Shown: positions 43,735-54,683 of the stretch, piece by piece
Layout of the letters: every line of letters starts with the position of its first letter
Numbering within the stretch: position 1 is the first letter of the stretch
NCBI GenBank assembly: GCA_963576735.1
Contig: OY755170.1
Location: 15,918,875 to 15,982,874, forward strand
Reading direction: 5' to 3'
From: Bedellia somnulentella
Taxonomy: Eukaryota > Arthropoda > Insecta > Lepidoptera > Bedelliidae
DNA: 64,000 bases
Notes under the pieces: model-generated
What the model was told of the DNA's origin: nothing
Database searches by the model: none
The model's input: only the letters and a program-made list of their open reading frames with translations
Made by a program: the position numbers and the translations under genes

Positions 43735-45104
43735 TCTATACCAATATTATAAAGAAGAAAGATTAGATTTTTTGTTTGTTTGAATTAAATAGGCTCCAAA
43801 ACTACTGGACGGCTTTGAAAAATTCTTTCACTGTTTTAATGCTACACTATTCCCGAGTGACATAGGCTATATTTAATTTTCAAAAAAAATAGGGATCCTT
43901 ACGTAAACTTCAAAAATGTAACCCAAGGTGTTAAAAAAATACCAAAAAAAAACATTACATCGCGTGCGCTGCGAAAAATATTGACAATAGAATAAAATTA
44001 TGTACTACAATTTTATAGAACACATCATTATCTAAAAATAATGCCGCGACAGCATGTCTCTAACTATTATAGTTATCTCACAACAAGCGTCATTATATAA
44101 AATTATTTAATAATTAAATTAAAATCCTGCTTTAGAAAAGGCTCTTTATTTGTACCTATCTAATCCTTATAAAAAAACGTATATATTATTTCAGACTACT
44201 TCAATACCCTTATATTAATTTTTGAATTATTCGATTCGAACATTCCATTCGAAAGTTATCTCGAATTAAAAAAATTGATAAAACTCCGCTCGGTTAGCTT
44301 TGCATAGTAAGTTGTTGCATAAATAATAAAAAATCAAATAAACAATCTTATTATTCAAAAAGTCCCCGGGCAAATAACAAACTACAAATCGATCGACACT
44401 GTAACTAATATTGAAGATGCAGTTCATTATCCACAGGAATTTCTAAATTCCCTGACCCCTTCTGGATTGCCACCACATGAATTGACATTAAAAATCGGAA
44501 TCCCAATCATGCTTTTGAGAAATTTAAGCCCTCCGAGCATGTGCAATGGCACGAGGCTGCTTATCAAAGAGTTAAAGCAAAATTTAATTGTAGCGACTAT
44601 TATCACTGGCCCAGCAGCCGGTCAATTAGCTCATATACCGAGGATACCGATGATCCCAACTGATCTGCCAATTCCATTTAAACGGCTACAATTTCCGGTT
44701 AAAACATCTTTTGCTTTAACAATTAATAAGTCCCAAGGCCAAACCTTCAAATTAGTAGGGATTGACCTGCGAAAGAATTGTTTTACTCACGGTCAACTGT
44801 ACGTTGCATTGGCCTGTCGCGGGTGGGAGCTCCTGAACATCAATTTATTTTGCTGCCCCAAAATACAACAACGTCAAATATTGTTTACAGGGAAGCTCTA
44901 ACTCTATAAATAGAATGGCTTTTGATGTAATTACTCATCATGAAAAATAAAAAAAATAAAAATATCTAAATATAAATACAAAAAAAATTAACATAGCTTA
45001 ATACTTAAAAAAAAATATTATTAAACTAATAATACATGTAATAAAATAAAAAACAAAATGTTAATGATAATTTATGCCCGAGCGAAGCCGGGACGGGCTG
45101 CTAG
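43735..45104 (+). mobile_element. Helitron derivative with both termini
   Basis: Starts with TC after an A ('a|tctataccaatattataaa') and ends with a short hairpin 'cccgagcgaagccgggacgg' followed by CTAG and a T ('gctgctag|t', 45101-45105). This is the Helitron hallmark: 5' TC, 3' hairpin plus CTRR, insertion between A and T, no target duplication. It is 1370 bp, far shorter than an autonomous element, and keeps only the end of the helicase gene (44345-44901). Confidence 0.88.
44345..44901 (+). pseudogene. C-terminal end of Helitron Rep/PIF1-like helicase
   Basis: Open from at least VPGQITNYKSIDTVTN (about 44360) to TAA at 44901. Seen: ALTINKSQGQTFKLVGIDLR (a late helicase motif of the PIF1/RecD type) and FTHGQLYVALACRG (compare the FSHGQLYVALSR motif). 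LPPHELTLKIGIPIMLLRNL (from 44467) is the typical 'LPPH.L.LK.G.PI.LLRN' block. About 185 codons remain; the Rep nuclease domain and helicase motifs I-IV are missing. The reading frame itself is still intact, so the deletion may be fairly recent. Confidence 0.88.
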
Positions 45105-45689
45105 TAATAAATAAATATAATCAAAACAATCGTGCAGCCTAATACAAAACAATCGTATTGTTTAAACCAACTATAACTCATAATTGAATAAAGATATTTT
45201 ATTGATTTCTGGTTTATTACATTCGGATCGCTCGCTCGACCGCTCCGGATACCGGTTGTTATCGTACCATAAATGTTATTATAAGCAAAGAATTCATGGC
45301 AATCAAGCTTTGAAAAATAATCCTAAACTAACCAGTCATCATAACTAAAAACAATTAGCACAAAGTAGCCTCTTCAAAGTGGACTAAGTGACTTTTTGAC
45401 GTTGCAGAGATAGCTGCATTGTCATATCATTGTGTCCAAATATATATAAAACTCCAGACCAATAATTTGGAACAATGACATGATTCTATTTTTAGGATTG
45501 AATCGATTCAATTGAATTGGCAATGAAAAGTGAGTTTATGTACTATTTTATTGACCATGATCGGTCTGAATAAACTCTGACTTACTTCTCTACTACTCAG
45601 GTTAAGCATTTTGAACGTAATTTTACTTAATTCATATCCCTAGCAGAATTATTCAACTGTCAATCAAAAGGTTGTCTTTCGATTCGTGT

Positions 45690-45825
45690 TTGATTACACG
45701 TGTGAGTTCACTGTCCAAGAAAAACGTGGGTACTTTGAACACTAGGTGATAATATCACGTTATGTTCAAAAGTATTAGTACCTCTGCCAACCCCTTCGGG
45801 GATATACGGCGTGAACTTTTGAGAT
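45690..45825 (+). repeat. SINE family C 3' part
   Basis: 'acacgtgtgagttcactgtc', 'aaaacgtgggtactttgaac', 'tgccaaccccttcggggata', 'tacggcgtgaacttttgag'. Confidence 0.8.
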
Positions 45826-45904
45826 AGAGTCTCTATTTAGTCCGTCGTCCTCTACGGGCTTAAGGTACAGGTAAATCTAAAATTTCATATAGATTCCACC
45901 CATT

Positions 45905-46152
45905 GCCGTGTAGTGCCAGCTTAGAATAAAACTACCCCATTTCTACCCATGGGTGATCGTAAGAGGCGACTAAGGCAATAGGGGCTTTTTAAGTGATTTT
46001 TGGGCGATGTGGTCGGAGACCCGTCACCAAAAACGTTTATTATTATCATCTTTTCTCCAATCAACTTCCAAAAGTGGCTGAGGAATTTATCATTCCAAAG
46101 CTCTGGCTATCCCGTTAAGGGGTTTATAGCCGTAGGCATATGTATATATATG
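45905..46152 (+). repeat. SINE family A copy, full length, with target duplication
   Basis: From 'gccgtgtagtgccagcttag' to 'gccgtaggcatatgtatata'. 'attccacccatt' flanks both sides (about 45893-45904 and 46153-46164), a 12-bp duplication. Confidence 0.88.
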
Positions 46153-46327
46153 TATTCCACCCATTATCATACTCTGCCTTTTCGCTCTAAATTTGTTACC
46201 CCATTACTAAGTAGCTATCAATACACTAGGCACCAAATTGGAAAAAGATGTCTTTTACCACGAATGTTTGACATATGCGACTATTCTCTCATCACGCACG
46301 GTATTAATACTCGTAGTTGCCCTCCTA

Positions 46328-46545
46328 CCATCGTAAAGGAACCCACATGACTAAGTTGACTTAGTCTAATGATAGTGTTTTCATACAAAACGTTGATATA
46401 CCTGCCCCCTATCACGTAAGTGGGCAACCTATCAAGCAAAAGGTGGCTATACTCTTAAACACCAGGTGACAGTAATTTGACGTGGTTTTCAGAAGTATAA
46501 GTACCTCTGACATCCCTTGGAGAATATACGGCGGTAAGCGTTTGA
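46328..46545 (+). repeat. SINE family C copy, 5'-truncated
   Basis: 'cgtaaaggaacccacatgac', 'cctgccccctatcacgtaag', 'aaacaccaggtgacag' and the end 'gaatatacggcggtaagcgt'. Confidence 0.75.
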
Positions 46546-48021
46546 GGGCTTCTTTTGTTATTAAATTTGTAATAAAAAATGAAGAAACATCTTTACAAAT
46601 TGAGAAGTGTTATTTATAACGATACGATAAGCTTCTCATTTCAAAGGAAAAGTAATACTACTTATAAAGTGTACTTACTTATAAGTAAGAGACAAGTTTT
46701 CTAAGAACTTATTTTTGGATATGGTTTACTTTATTTTTAATTTATTGTTGTAAGTCAGTAACAATTATGTTTCGAACGTTCTCTATTCCCTTTTTTTACT
46801 GGTCCTTTGCTACGTTTATTATACTACAAGGACTATACCAAATAGTGTAAGAACAAATCCACTGCTCTTTTTCCAAACCTGTAAACCAATCAATATAAAA
46901 ATATTATCAAGTTTCCCTTTTCTGTATCTTTTTCATCAAAGCATACCAATATCTTACTAGTAAATTAACAATGGGTGACCCTTTTAAGATAAATCTGATA
47001 ATTGATACTTTTGATTTATTTAAAAGAAACATAAATGTGAACTCCAAGTATTATTTTTATTTTGTTTTAAGTACATAATCCTTTGTATTGCGCAATTGCA
47101 TGTCATGCTATACTGTTCCGTATACACATGTACTCATGTAATCGAGCACACTCACGTTCAACAATCGCTGTAGATAATTGTACTAAATTGGTAACCTTGA
47201 ATCGTTACGGTGACTACACATTTGAAACTTTGCAAGTAAGAAGGCTTTGAGTTATATGCCTGAACTTTAAGGGATTCAAAGATATATTATAATACTAGAA
47301 CAGTTCTAAACTATCAGTTTCTGAGTATGAATGTATATTTCGCGCATCGAAGAAGTCTCGGCGTCACGCTTTAGCCCTGAAGCTAAATCATTTTTTTAAC
47401 ACAGGTACTAGGGACTAATAAATTATTATAAAAAATTGTAGTACCTACTATACTCCCAGATAGTTAAATCATAAAATTTATATACAATGTTGTATCTAAT
47501 TCAATGTAAGAGCATAAAGTTAAACACTCTACATTAAATTTATAACACTATAAAATTGTTGTTTTAAAATCGGTAATAGTAACCAAAATATAAATTTACT
47601 GCAAATGCTAGAACGAATCGTTTTATGTTATTGACAAAAATGAACCATTAAATATTATCATTAGAAAGAAGTATTTCAATCTAGTAACAATTTAATAATA
47701 ATTAATATACTTTAATAATAATTTGTTCATTTCTTATAAGTTCAATAAAATTAAACGTCCTAACTTAGGACTCCTAAGCTAGTTTTAGTTTTATAAATAA
47801 AGTACTTAAAACATAACTATGTTGTGCTCTTAAGCTAGGTTTACATTTTAAATCGATTGATGACATCGAACTAAACAACTTTGCCTATGGAATGCTTATA
47901 TAAAATATTGTAATTTTCAAAATGATTAATAATTAAAAAGTGTTACTGCCTAAATCAAACTGGGAAAGTATGGTGTATTTCTTAGCCTACGCTAAAATAA
48001 AAATAAAAACATCAGTATAGC

Positions 48022-48165
48022 AAGCACGAGCGCTATTTTATCGACACGATAACGGTTAGAATGAGATGGCAGTATACGATACTAAGTAAGTGCGTAAGAG
48101 ATGGTTGCTTTATCCCACGCGATAACTAGTTTAAACACGGCTCGTGCTTGCCCTGCTGGTCAAAT
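48022..48165 (+). repeat. MITE family D, well-kept copy
   Basis: Left 'tatagcaagcacgagcgcta' and right 'acggctcgtgcttgccctgc' are inverted repeats. The interior is nearly the reverse complement of the copy at 29335-29482, which fixes the element at about 145 bp. Non-coding. Confidence 0.85.
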
Positions 48166-48346
48166 CAAAAGATGTCATTTTTTATTTCAGCATAGGCTAA
48201 GAACCTCACTATACTTTCTCAGTTTGGTCTAGGTACGACACTTTTTATGTAACAACAACATACAAATTAATTAAACTTAGACAATACTACTACTACCTAT
48301 CTTCTTATACAGATATAAATTATGCATACAATAATAATATATTATT

Positions 48347-48810
48347 ACTAGCTTTTGCCTTCGTCCGCATGTAATATTTATTTTGAGGCAACCTCAGCAA
48401 CGCTACCACTATCATTCAAATCAATTAACTTAGTAATTGAGCAATCTCAAAAACATCAACAATTTGAAACTATATAAAATAAAGATTATACAAGTTTCAT
48501 ATACACTTTAATCTCTGGTAATTATTGTTCCCGTAAGAATTTCTGGTAATCCTTTTGTAATGTACATTAATATCTCTTGAGGATTTTTATACCAAATTTC
48601 AACGTGCTACAATTGAAATTTTAGAAGTTTTATACAAACTTTAATTTCCAAAATTTCTGTTCCCTTGGGTGTTTCTGGGAGTTATTGTCTTAGTGTTAAT
48701 TGTTAGCACTAAAACAATCTAATCACTAAATTTCAGCTTGGTCCACTCGTTTAGGCTGAGCACTGTCTGTCAGTGAGCCAGTCAGTAACGTAACGATTTT
48801 ATTTATAGAA
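48347..48810 (+). repeat. Interspersed repeat family F copy, diverged
   Basis: 'actagcttttgccttcgtcc' at the left, then 'gttcccgtaagaatttctgg' and a near repeat 'gttcccttgggtgtttctgg', then 'gtaacgattttatttataga'. Resembles the 49552 and 51430 repeats in layout. Family uncertain. Confidence 0.45.
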
Positions 48811-49274
48811 AATACATACATAAAAATATTAATCCATATAGCAAATAGTTATCCATTCTATACTGGCTTAAATTTGAATACCTTTACATCAGTTTTAACG
48901 ATACACTGACAGGACTTGCTTGGAATAAGGATAACACATTAGTTGCTTGCACCCTGGGATTTAACGTCGTGAGAATATATATTTATGTATGTGTGATGCT
49001 TGCACCCTAACAGACAAAAGAGAGTAGCCCGAAAGGTATATGTAACGGGTCTCTTAGATATTCTAGATGTAATTTATTAAGATCTATTCAGTTTAGTGTC
49101 GCTGGGATCATTATTACCTAGACGTCGATGCATTAGTCATAATGCATCATATTTGTATCAACCACGTATGTCTGTTATCTTAAAATTATTCAGAAAATAC
49201 GACATAAGTACCATATTAATCATCATGCAGCAAATACCTCAACAAGATCATGAGCATATGAATACATTATTTAT

Positions 49275-49545
49275 ATATATTATAGTGCTGTGTCGGCGTA
49301 GAATAGCACTACCCCATTTCTTCCCATAGGTGATCGTAAGAGGCGACTTAAGGTTTTGGGCTTCTTAAGGGACTTTTTGGCGATGCGGTTGGAGACCGAT
49401 CACCAAAAACCTTAATTTTATTATCTTTTCCCCCTCAACTTCCAAAAGTGGCTGAGGAATTTCTTATACTGAATCTTTGGATAGCCTTCCTAAGAATTTA
49501 TAACCGTGAGTAGATGTTTATAATATGTATGTATGTATGCATTTA
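49275..49545 (+). repeat. SINE family A copy
   Basis: From 'gtgctgtgtcggcgtagaat' to 'aaccgtgagtagatg' and (tatg)n. Flanks share 'atttatata'. Confidence 0.85.
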
Positions 49546-49551
49546 TATATA

Positions 49552-49795
49552 ATACACTAGTAGTGCGCCCCAACTTTGCTCGGGTAGTGTTCCAAGCCAT
49601 TGCTCAGCCCTATGAAATTAAGCGTGACGTTATAGAGCCTATGTTTCCTCTGAGAGTTTTAGCTTACAATTGGATGAAGAATATTTCTAGACGGTTTAGC
49701 TGTTTCGGAACCTATTTATTACAATACGAGAAAACAAACACAGACACAAATCTTTCGACTTTATATTATTATAGTAAAGTATAGATAGATATATG
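49552..49795 (+). repeat. Interspersed repeat family F copy
   Basis: 'actagtagtgcgccccaact', 'ttgctcgggtagtgttccaa', 'gacggtttagctgtttcgga' and the end 'tatagtaaagtatagataga'. Layout as in many lepidopteran non-autonomous elements with 'cggctt[c]gc[t]cgggtag' at the 5' side. An 83-codon open frame is incidental. Confidence 0.55.
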
Positions 49796-50019
49796 GTCGT
49801 AATTAATTTTTAGTGACTTATATAGAAATGTGCCCGTAAGCAATGCCTAGTTGATTGCCATTTTTTTTATAGCTAATGGCGTGAATATATTTTCGTTTGC
49901 TTGTTTTTATGCCACCTACCAACTTTACAATTTTAGACCGACTTATCAATTCATCCCCTGTTTGACTTATTTTCACCAAATTAGACTAATTTGTACTGTG
50001 GAACTATTCACATACATTT

Positions 50020-50212
50020 ACGGACGTCGTTAGTTCCCTTTAGGGTAGACAGAGACTATCGATCCCCACTTATCGAACGATCCTGGCAAAATTCTCGAGT
50101 TTCATCTATATTCATCAATATTTTCATTCATGCTCTATTTTGCGTCAGACTGTGCCTTTTTGAGCACGTTCTCTATATGATCTAAATGTGTCCTCCATGG
50201 TCGTCCTCTAAC
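50020..50212 (-). mobile_element. LINE family B 3'-end fragment
   Basis: In reverse: 'cgtcgttagttccctttagg', 'gtagacagagactatcgatc', 'cgatcctggcaaaattctcg', 'tgtgcctttttgagcacgtt' and 'ccatggtcgtcctct'. Confidence 0.8.
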
Positions 50213-50369
50213 CATGAAACTAAACCGTTAACTATAATTAATATAACAGAGAGGAAAAAAAAACGAGTAACCGGCTACAATTGGACTAACATTCTGGGTT
50301 AAGATTGGAATGGAATAGAACCCTATAGCCTATACCGGCCAGTCTATAAGTAAAATAAATAATACAATC

Positions 50370-50612
50370 CATATCACTCACGGCAATAAATACCTAGAAG
50401 GGGTAGCCAGAACTAAGGAATTAGAAATTCCTCAGCCACTTTTGGAAAGTTGAGTGGGGAAAAGATGGTAAAATAAAGGTTGTTGGTGATGGGTCTCCAA
50501 CCGCATCGCCCAAACATGCCTTAAAAGCCATATATATGCCTTATAATACCATTAGTCGCCTCTTACGGAAGAAATGGGATAGTGCTATTCTAAGCCGACA
50601 CTACACAGCAGT
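50370..50612 (-). repeat. SINE family A copy
   Basis: In reverse from 'cactcacggcaataaatacc' to 'taagccgacactacacagca'; the tail is short. Confidence 0.85.
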
Positions 50613-51167
50613 CCGTATATTTAAAATTAATATATAGACGCTCGTAAAATGTTTTCTTTGTTGTCGATGTATTTATGAAACATATTTTAGCAGTAAAATA
50701 ATCACGATGTACCAATAATATAGCATATTCTAAGCTAATTACTTTAAATGGTTAACACATATTTAGCGTTAAGATCACGATTATTTTACTCATCACTGCA
50801 CTGACCTCCGTGTAAATCGGTTTTACATACATACATTTACTCACGCCATTATTTCGTAGTATGTTTTCGGTATAAATAATTTAAATTGAATAATAAGGTA
50901 CAATTACACTTTTATTAAATAGTAATACTCGTATACGTATCAGCGTCATTGTTATTCCCGTTAAAACCAAGGTCACAAAGGAACAAGTCTTTGCTAACAT
51001 CACATAGCGTTTAGCCACCTGTTGCTTCCGGGTTTCCTGGACTGTGCAGTGTACTTACTTGGTAATGAAACCCTATTGGCGCTTTTACTCAAGCACCGTC
51101 TTGTGAGACTAAGTATAATCTCAGTTGAGTGATAAGAAGCAAAAAATGAAGCTTATTTAGAGCAACC

Positions 51168-51295
51168 TGCATTTCTAGCACGGGCGACCTTTCAACTAGA
51201 TATCGCGAGGTATAAACAGCCCATCTCTTTTGCACTTACATTATATCTATACTTTTGTCTGATTCTAACTGACAGAATAACTATAAATGACTTTT
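51168..51295 (-). repeat. MITE family D copy, worn
   Basis: 'tctagcacgggcgacctttc', 'aactagatatcgcgaggtat', 'tctgattctaactgacag'; right terminus missing. Confidence 0.65.
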
Positions 51296-51429
51296 GATGG
51301 ATTATCAAAAATGTGCTATTAAATATAATAATAAAGCATATATTTTAGATTAATGACCATAGTATTGTTAGTAAGTTAGTAAAATTCAGAGTGCATACGA
51401 AATATGTTAGTGCCTTTACTTTATATAAT

Positions 51430-51690
51430 AACTAGTGGATCGTCCCAGCTTCGCACGGGTAGCGTTGTTTTTTTAAATATCAGAGGTTTCTTTCTTCAGT
51501 CACTGCTCAAGCATTGTGAAATTCAGCGTAATGTTTTCAATTTATTAAATTTATAGCACTCCCTTAGAGTTGTTTGGTGATTTTAAATGCGCTTTAATGA
51601 ACGGTTCAGTATTTCCGTTTAATAGCAAATTTTGGAATAAAACGCCATGAAATATTTATAACAATCTAAAAAATAAATCATTACGTTATG
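51430..51690 (+). repeat. Interspersed repeat family F copy
   Basis: 'actagtggatcgtcccagct', 'tcgcacgggtagcgttgttt', then 'gcactcccttagagttgttt' and 'tggaataaaacgccatgaaa'. Ends unclear. Confidence 0.5.
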
Positions 51691-52054
51691 TAGGATGCAA
51701 CTACTGGCGCCATCTAGTATGTTATATGTAAATTAGTAAAGATTTAGTTTCGATCACGGGCGCGATGGCTTATTTTATGTATAATTTCGGTGTTTGTCTA
51801 CCGATTTCTATGATTCTTTTTTTATTGAATAGGTAATAATGTTACCTTTTTTAAATTAGGGATGAATGAGAGGTTTACAAACGTAAGAGTAAACAAATAT
51901 AATCAGGATGTTTCGAACTGCTAAGCTATCAGGAATTACACGCGTTATTGTGAGTCAACCATAAAAGATAGACATATACTGTTGAGGTTTTTTTTTTAGA
52001 TAATTTTATGAAAAATATTTCCGTTACACATGATTTCTATGTAAGTTTAACCAT

Positions 52055-52246
52055 TAAGGCTACACACGCGACGAAAGCTTAAAAAATGGAGTAACTTCTC
52101 CCGTTTTCCCCAAATTTCCCAAAATTCCCCTTTACTTCTCTGCTGGAAAGTATACAAAAACTTGCGCAGGAGTATGAAGAATAATTGTACCAAGTTTCGT
52201 TAAAATCCGTCGAGTAGTTTTTGTTTCCATAAGGAACATACAAACC

Positions 52247-52292
<46 letters not shown>

Positions 52293-52412
52293 AATTTTAC
52301 TGATTGCATTTTTGGCATCAGTATCGATCCCTAATCACCACCTGATAGTTATTTTGAAAATATATTTCATGTACAGAATTGACCTCTCTACAGATTTATT
52401 ATAAGTATAGAT
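52055..52412 (+). repeat. Interspersed repeat with (GACA)n
   Basis: 'aaaatggagtaacttctccc', 'aagtttcgttaaaatccgtc', 'gagtagtttttgtttccata', then about ten GACA units (52249-52290) and the end 'gatttattataagtatagat'. The block order is typical of a common lepidopteran element. The 3' end resembles that of family F. The minus-strand frame reading (CLSV)n is an artefact of the microsatellite. Confidence 0.6.
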
Positions 52413-52699
52413 AGATATCTTCTGACCCTTAAATTTGAAAATTGTATACTTACCATTGATTGGGTACTCACAATTTTGGGATTTATGATTATGCGTATAA
52501 TTGTGTGTATGTAAATTTATGTTTTAATGGAGTAAGTTATATGTGGATCTATGATACAGATTTCTATTCCAAATACATTCACCAAATGAAAGTAAAATTT
52601 TATACTAGAGTGACAAAACAATAAGACTGTACCGGGGTCAAAACTGTGAATTGAAGAAAAAAAAACCGGTGGAATATGTTTAATTGTCGATACTAAAGC

Positions 52700-52880
52700 C
52701 AAATTTGCGCTTTTTGAAAAAAATTTCTGTCTGTCTGTATGTCCGGTCATCACGTTAATTCTACCAGACGGATCTTGATCTAATTTGGTATTAATGTAGC
52801 TTATACTCCTGGCTTACTTAACATATAGGATATCATTTATTCCGGATTCTGTTTTATGTTCCTACAGGAACATAAAAAAA
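52700..52880 (+). repeat. Interspersed repeat scrap
   Basis: 'aatttctgtctgtctgtatg', 'tccggtcatcacg', 'ccagacggatcttgatctaa' resemble another widespread lepidopteran repeat. Boundaries not seen. Confidence 0.4.
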
Positions 52881-53044
52881 ATACTTTTACATGTAAATTT
52901 AAATATAATCATATTTTTTTCATCGAACGACGTTATCAGACTCAAGGGTTTCATCCATTTTCATCAAAAAAATGTCCATTTAATTGTTTGTCAATAGTAA
53001 TGACTACTAGATAGGTATATAGCTTATCAAAATTTGGAAGCCAA

Positions 53045-53170
53045 CACTAACGTCTTCGTGGCATAGCGGAAGACCCAGCTTCGAATCTCAGGGGACCACA
53101 ATCATTTTGTGATTATTTTTTGGTTCTGTGTTAGCTTAGAATAATAGGAAGCACTATTCCTTCTTTTTTA
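53045..53170 (+). repeat. tRNA-derived SINE fragment
   Basis: 'cgtcttcgtggcatagcgga' (A box like TGGCATAGCGGAAG) and 'cccagcttcgaatctcaggg' (B box CTTCGAATC) lie about 25 bases apart. The body after that is short and does not match families A or C. No tRNA cloverleaf closes. Confidence 0.55.
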
Positions 53171-53739
53171 CATTCAACTATGCGAATATGTATATATTAA
53201 GATAATTGGAAGAATATTGTATGAATTTTGAGTGTTCATTTGGTAGTTCTAAGAATATGTTTATAACTTCTATTTTTTTAACTATTTCTTAACTAATATT
53301 TCCATAGATATATTATGCTATACTTACGCATAAATTTATATTCTTTTTAAGCCTCAGTTCGTAGTTTGTAAATTATAGCACATATATATATCTAAATTTT
53401 AATTCAGTACTGCCATCTATGAATGATTGGCTGCAATATCTTACACATCACCAACGGTCAGTGTAAGGGACAGCTAGCACCGGGCCGACACCGCAGCGCC
53501 ACACCGCTATCCATACTTACTAAAGATATTCTCATTTTTGAACATAGAAGCTTGGTACAAACGGTACAAAATGGTTTGTTTCATGATTCTTATGAACAAC
53601 TAAAAAGGTTCTTTGAAACTCAGCCTAAGGGATTAAAATATAGTATACAAATTTTTGTCATTTCTGTATTTAGAAATTTGAAACTTCATGCGATTGACTG
53701 ATATAACCACTACAAAAAGGAATATTATGAAATTCATCT

Positions 53740-53885
53740 ATCAATCATTCATGAGCATATACTAATAAATCCTAAAAAAGGGTAGCCACAGGTTCAGAGA
53801 TATTAATTCTTAATTCACTTTTGGAAGTTGAATGGAGAAAAGGTAGCCAACTGCATCGCCCCATAATCACTTAAAAAATCTTCAC
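53740..53885 (-). repeat. SINE family A part, worn
   Basis: In reverse: 'catgagcatatactaataaa', 'cctaaaaaagggtagccaca', 'cacttttggaagttgaatgg', 'aactgcatcgccccataatc'. Confidence 0.65.
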
Positions 53886-53944
53886 ATCACAAAAAAACAG
53901 AAGTTAAGATAGTGTTCTGGTTGTAAACCGGATGCAAAAAATGT

Positions 53945-53979
53945 AGTCCACGCGGACGTAGTCGCGGGCAAAAAGCTAG
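53945..53979 (+). mobile_element. Orphan Helitron-type 3' terminus
   Basis: 'cgcggacgtagtcgcgggca' forms a GC-rich hairpin, followed by 'aaaagctag' and T. This matches the 3' end rule (hairpin, then CTAG, then T). The sequence differs from the 45104 terminus, so it is another Helitron family. No 5' TC end was found to pair with it. Confidence 0.55.
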
Positions 53980-54044
53980 TTTTCAAATAAATGTGCTACC
54001 CGCGTCGAGTGACCCTTGTTAGTGAGATTGCTAATTTATAATTG

Positions 54045-54320
54045 AACTAAAGGTCGGCCCTGGCTGCGCACGGGTATATAGTATAATGTTTCTTTTTGGT
54101 ATTTCTCTCTGGCTGCACTGGCATATTCGATCACTGCTCCCTCCGTACTCTATTTATTGTGATGATATAAAAGATAGGTTACTTCTGAAAGTAATAGCTT
54201 TTCATTGCAGGAATATTATTGAATCGTTTGAGTGATTTGGAGCTTAATATTTTATAAACAAACGAACAAGTCTTTCCACTTCATATAGTTTATTTTTAAT
54301 ATAGACTCGGGATTCCGGAC
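54045..54320 (+). repeat. Interspersed repeat family F copy
   Basis: 'aactaaaggtcggccctggc', 'tgcgcacgggtatatagtat', then 'aggaatattattgaatcgtt' and the end 'aacgaacaagtctttccact'. Same 5' plan as 51430. Confidence 0.5.
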
Positions 54321-54345
54321 CTTTAATTCGTTTTTCTGATCGTAA

Positions 54346-54594
54346 AGCTGTGTAGTGTTGGCTTAGAATAGCACAACCCATTTCTTCCCGTGGGTGTTCG
54401 TAAGAGGCGGCTATGAGCAATAGGGCTTTTTGAGTGATTTTTGGGCGATGTGGTTGGAGAACCCATCACCAAAACATTTACTTAACAATCTTCACCCCAC
54501 TCAATTTCCAAAAGTGGCTAAGGAATTTCGTATACCGAAACCTGCTGTCTACCCCGTCTAGGGTCTTAAGCCGTGAGTATATGTATGTATGTAA
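54346..54594 (+). repeat. SINE family A copy, full length, with target duplication
   Basis: From 'gctgtgtagtgttggcttag' to 'gccgtgagtatatgtatgta'. 'taattcgtttt' occurs on both sides (about 54326-54336 and 54592-54602). It lies about 90 bp upstream of the exon at 54684. Confidence 0.88.
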
Positions 54595-54683
54595 TTCGTT
54601 TTCATGGTTTTCATTTCAAAACTTAGATATAAACGTTGTCAACGTCTAGTTTATAATATTAATTATATTTTTTACAATTTAAG

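Larger units (their letters stand above)
42817..54683. other. Repeat-rich stretch upstream of the CaaX gene coding exons
   Basis: Intron if the 42550 exon is real. Holds a Helitron, SINE A and C copies, MITE D copies, LINE B 3' end, a Helitron 3' terminus and other repeats. Nothing recognised at 42830-43510, 45110-45680, 46560-48010, 48820-49270, 50640-51160, 52900-53040 and 53180-53740. Open frames such as 49851-50033 and 53423-53701 show no family resemblance. Confidence 0.6.

Noticed and set aside
49851..50033. Membrane-like 60-codon frame
   Set aside because: Phe/Tyr/Ile-rich by base composition and overlaps the start of a LINE B 3' fragment.
52249..52290. CRISPR-like array
   Set aside because: Simple tetranucleotide repeat without spacers, in a eukaryotic genome.
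52079..52318. Minus-strand frame with repeated CLSV
   Set aside because: Produced by the (GACA)n microsatellite inside an interspersed repeat.
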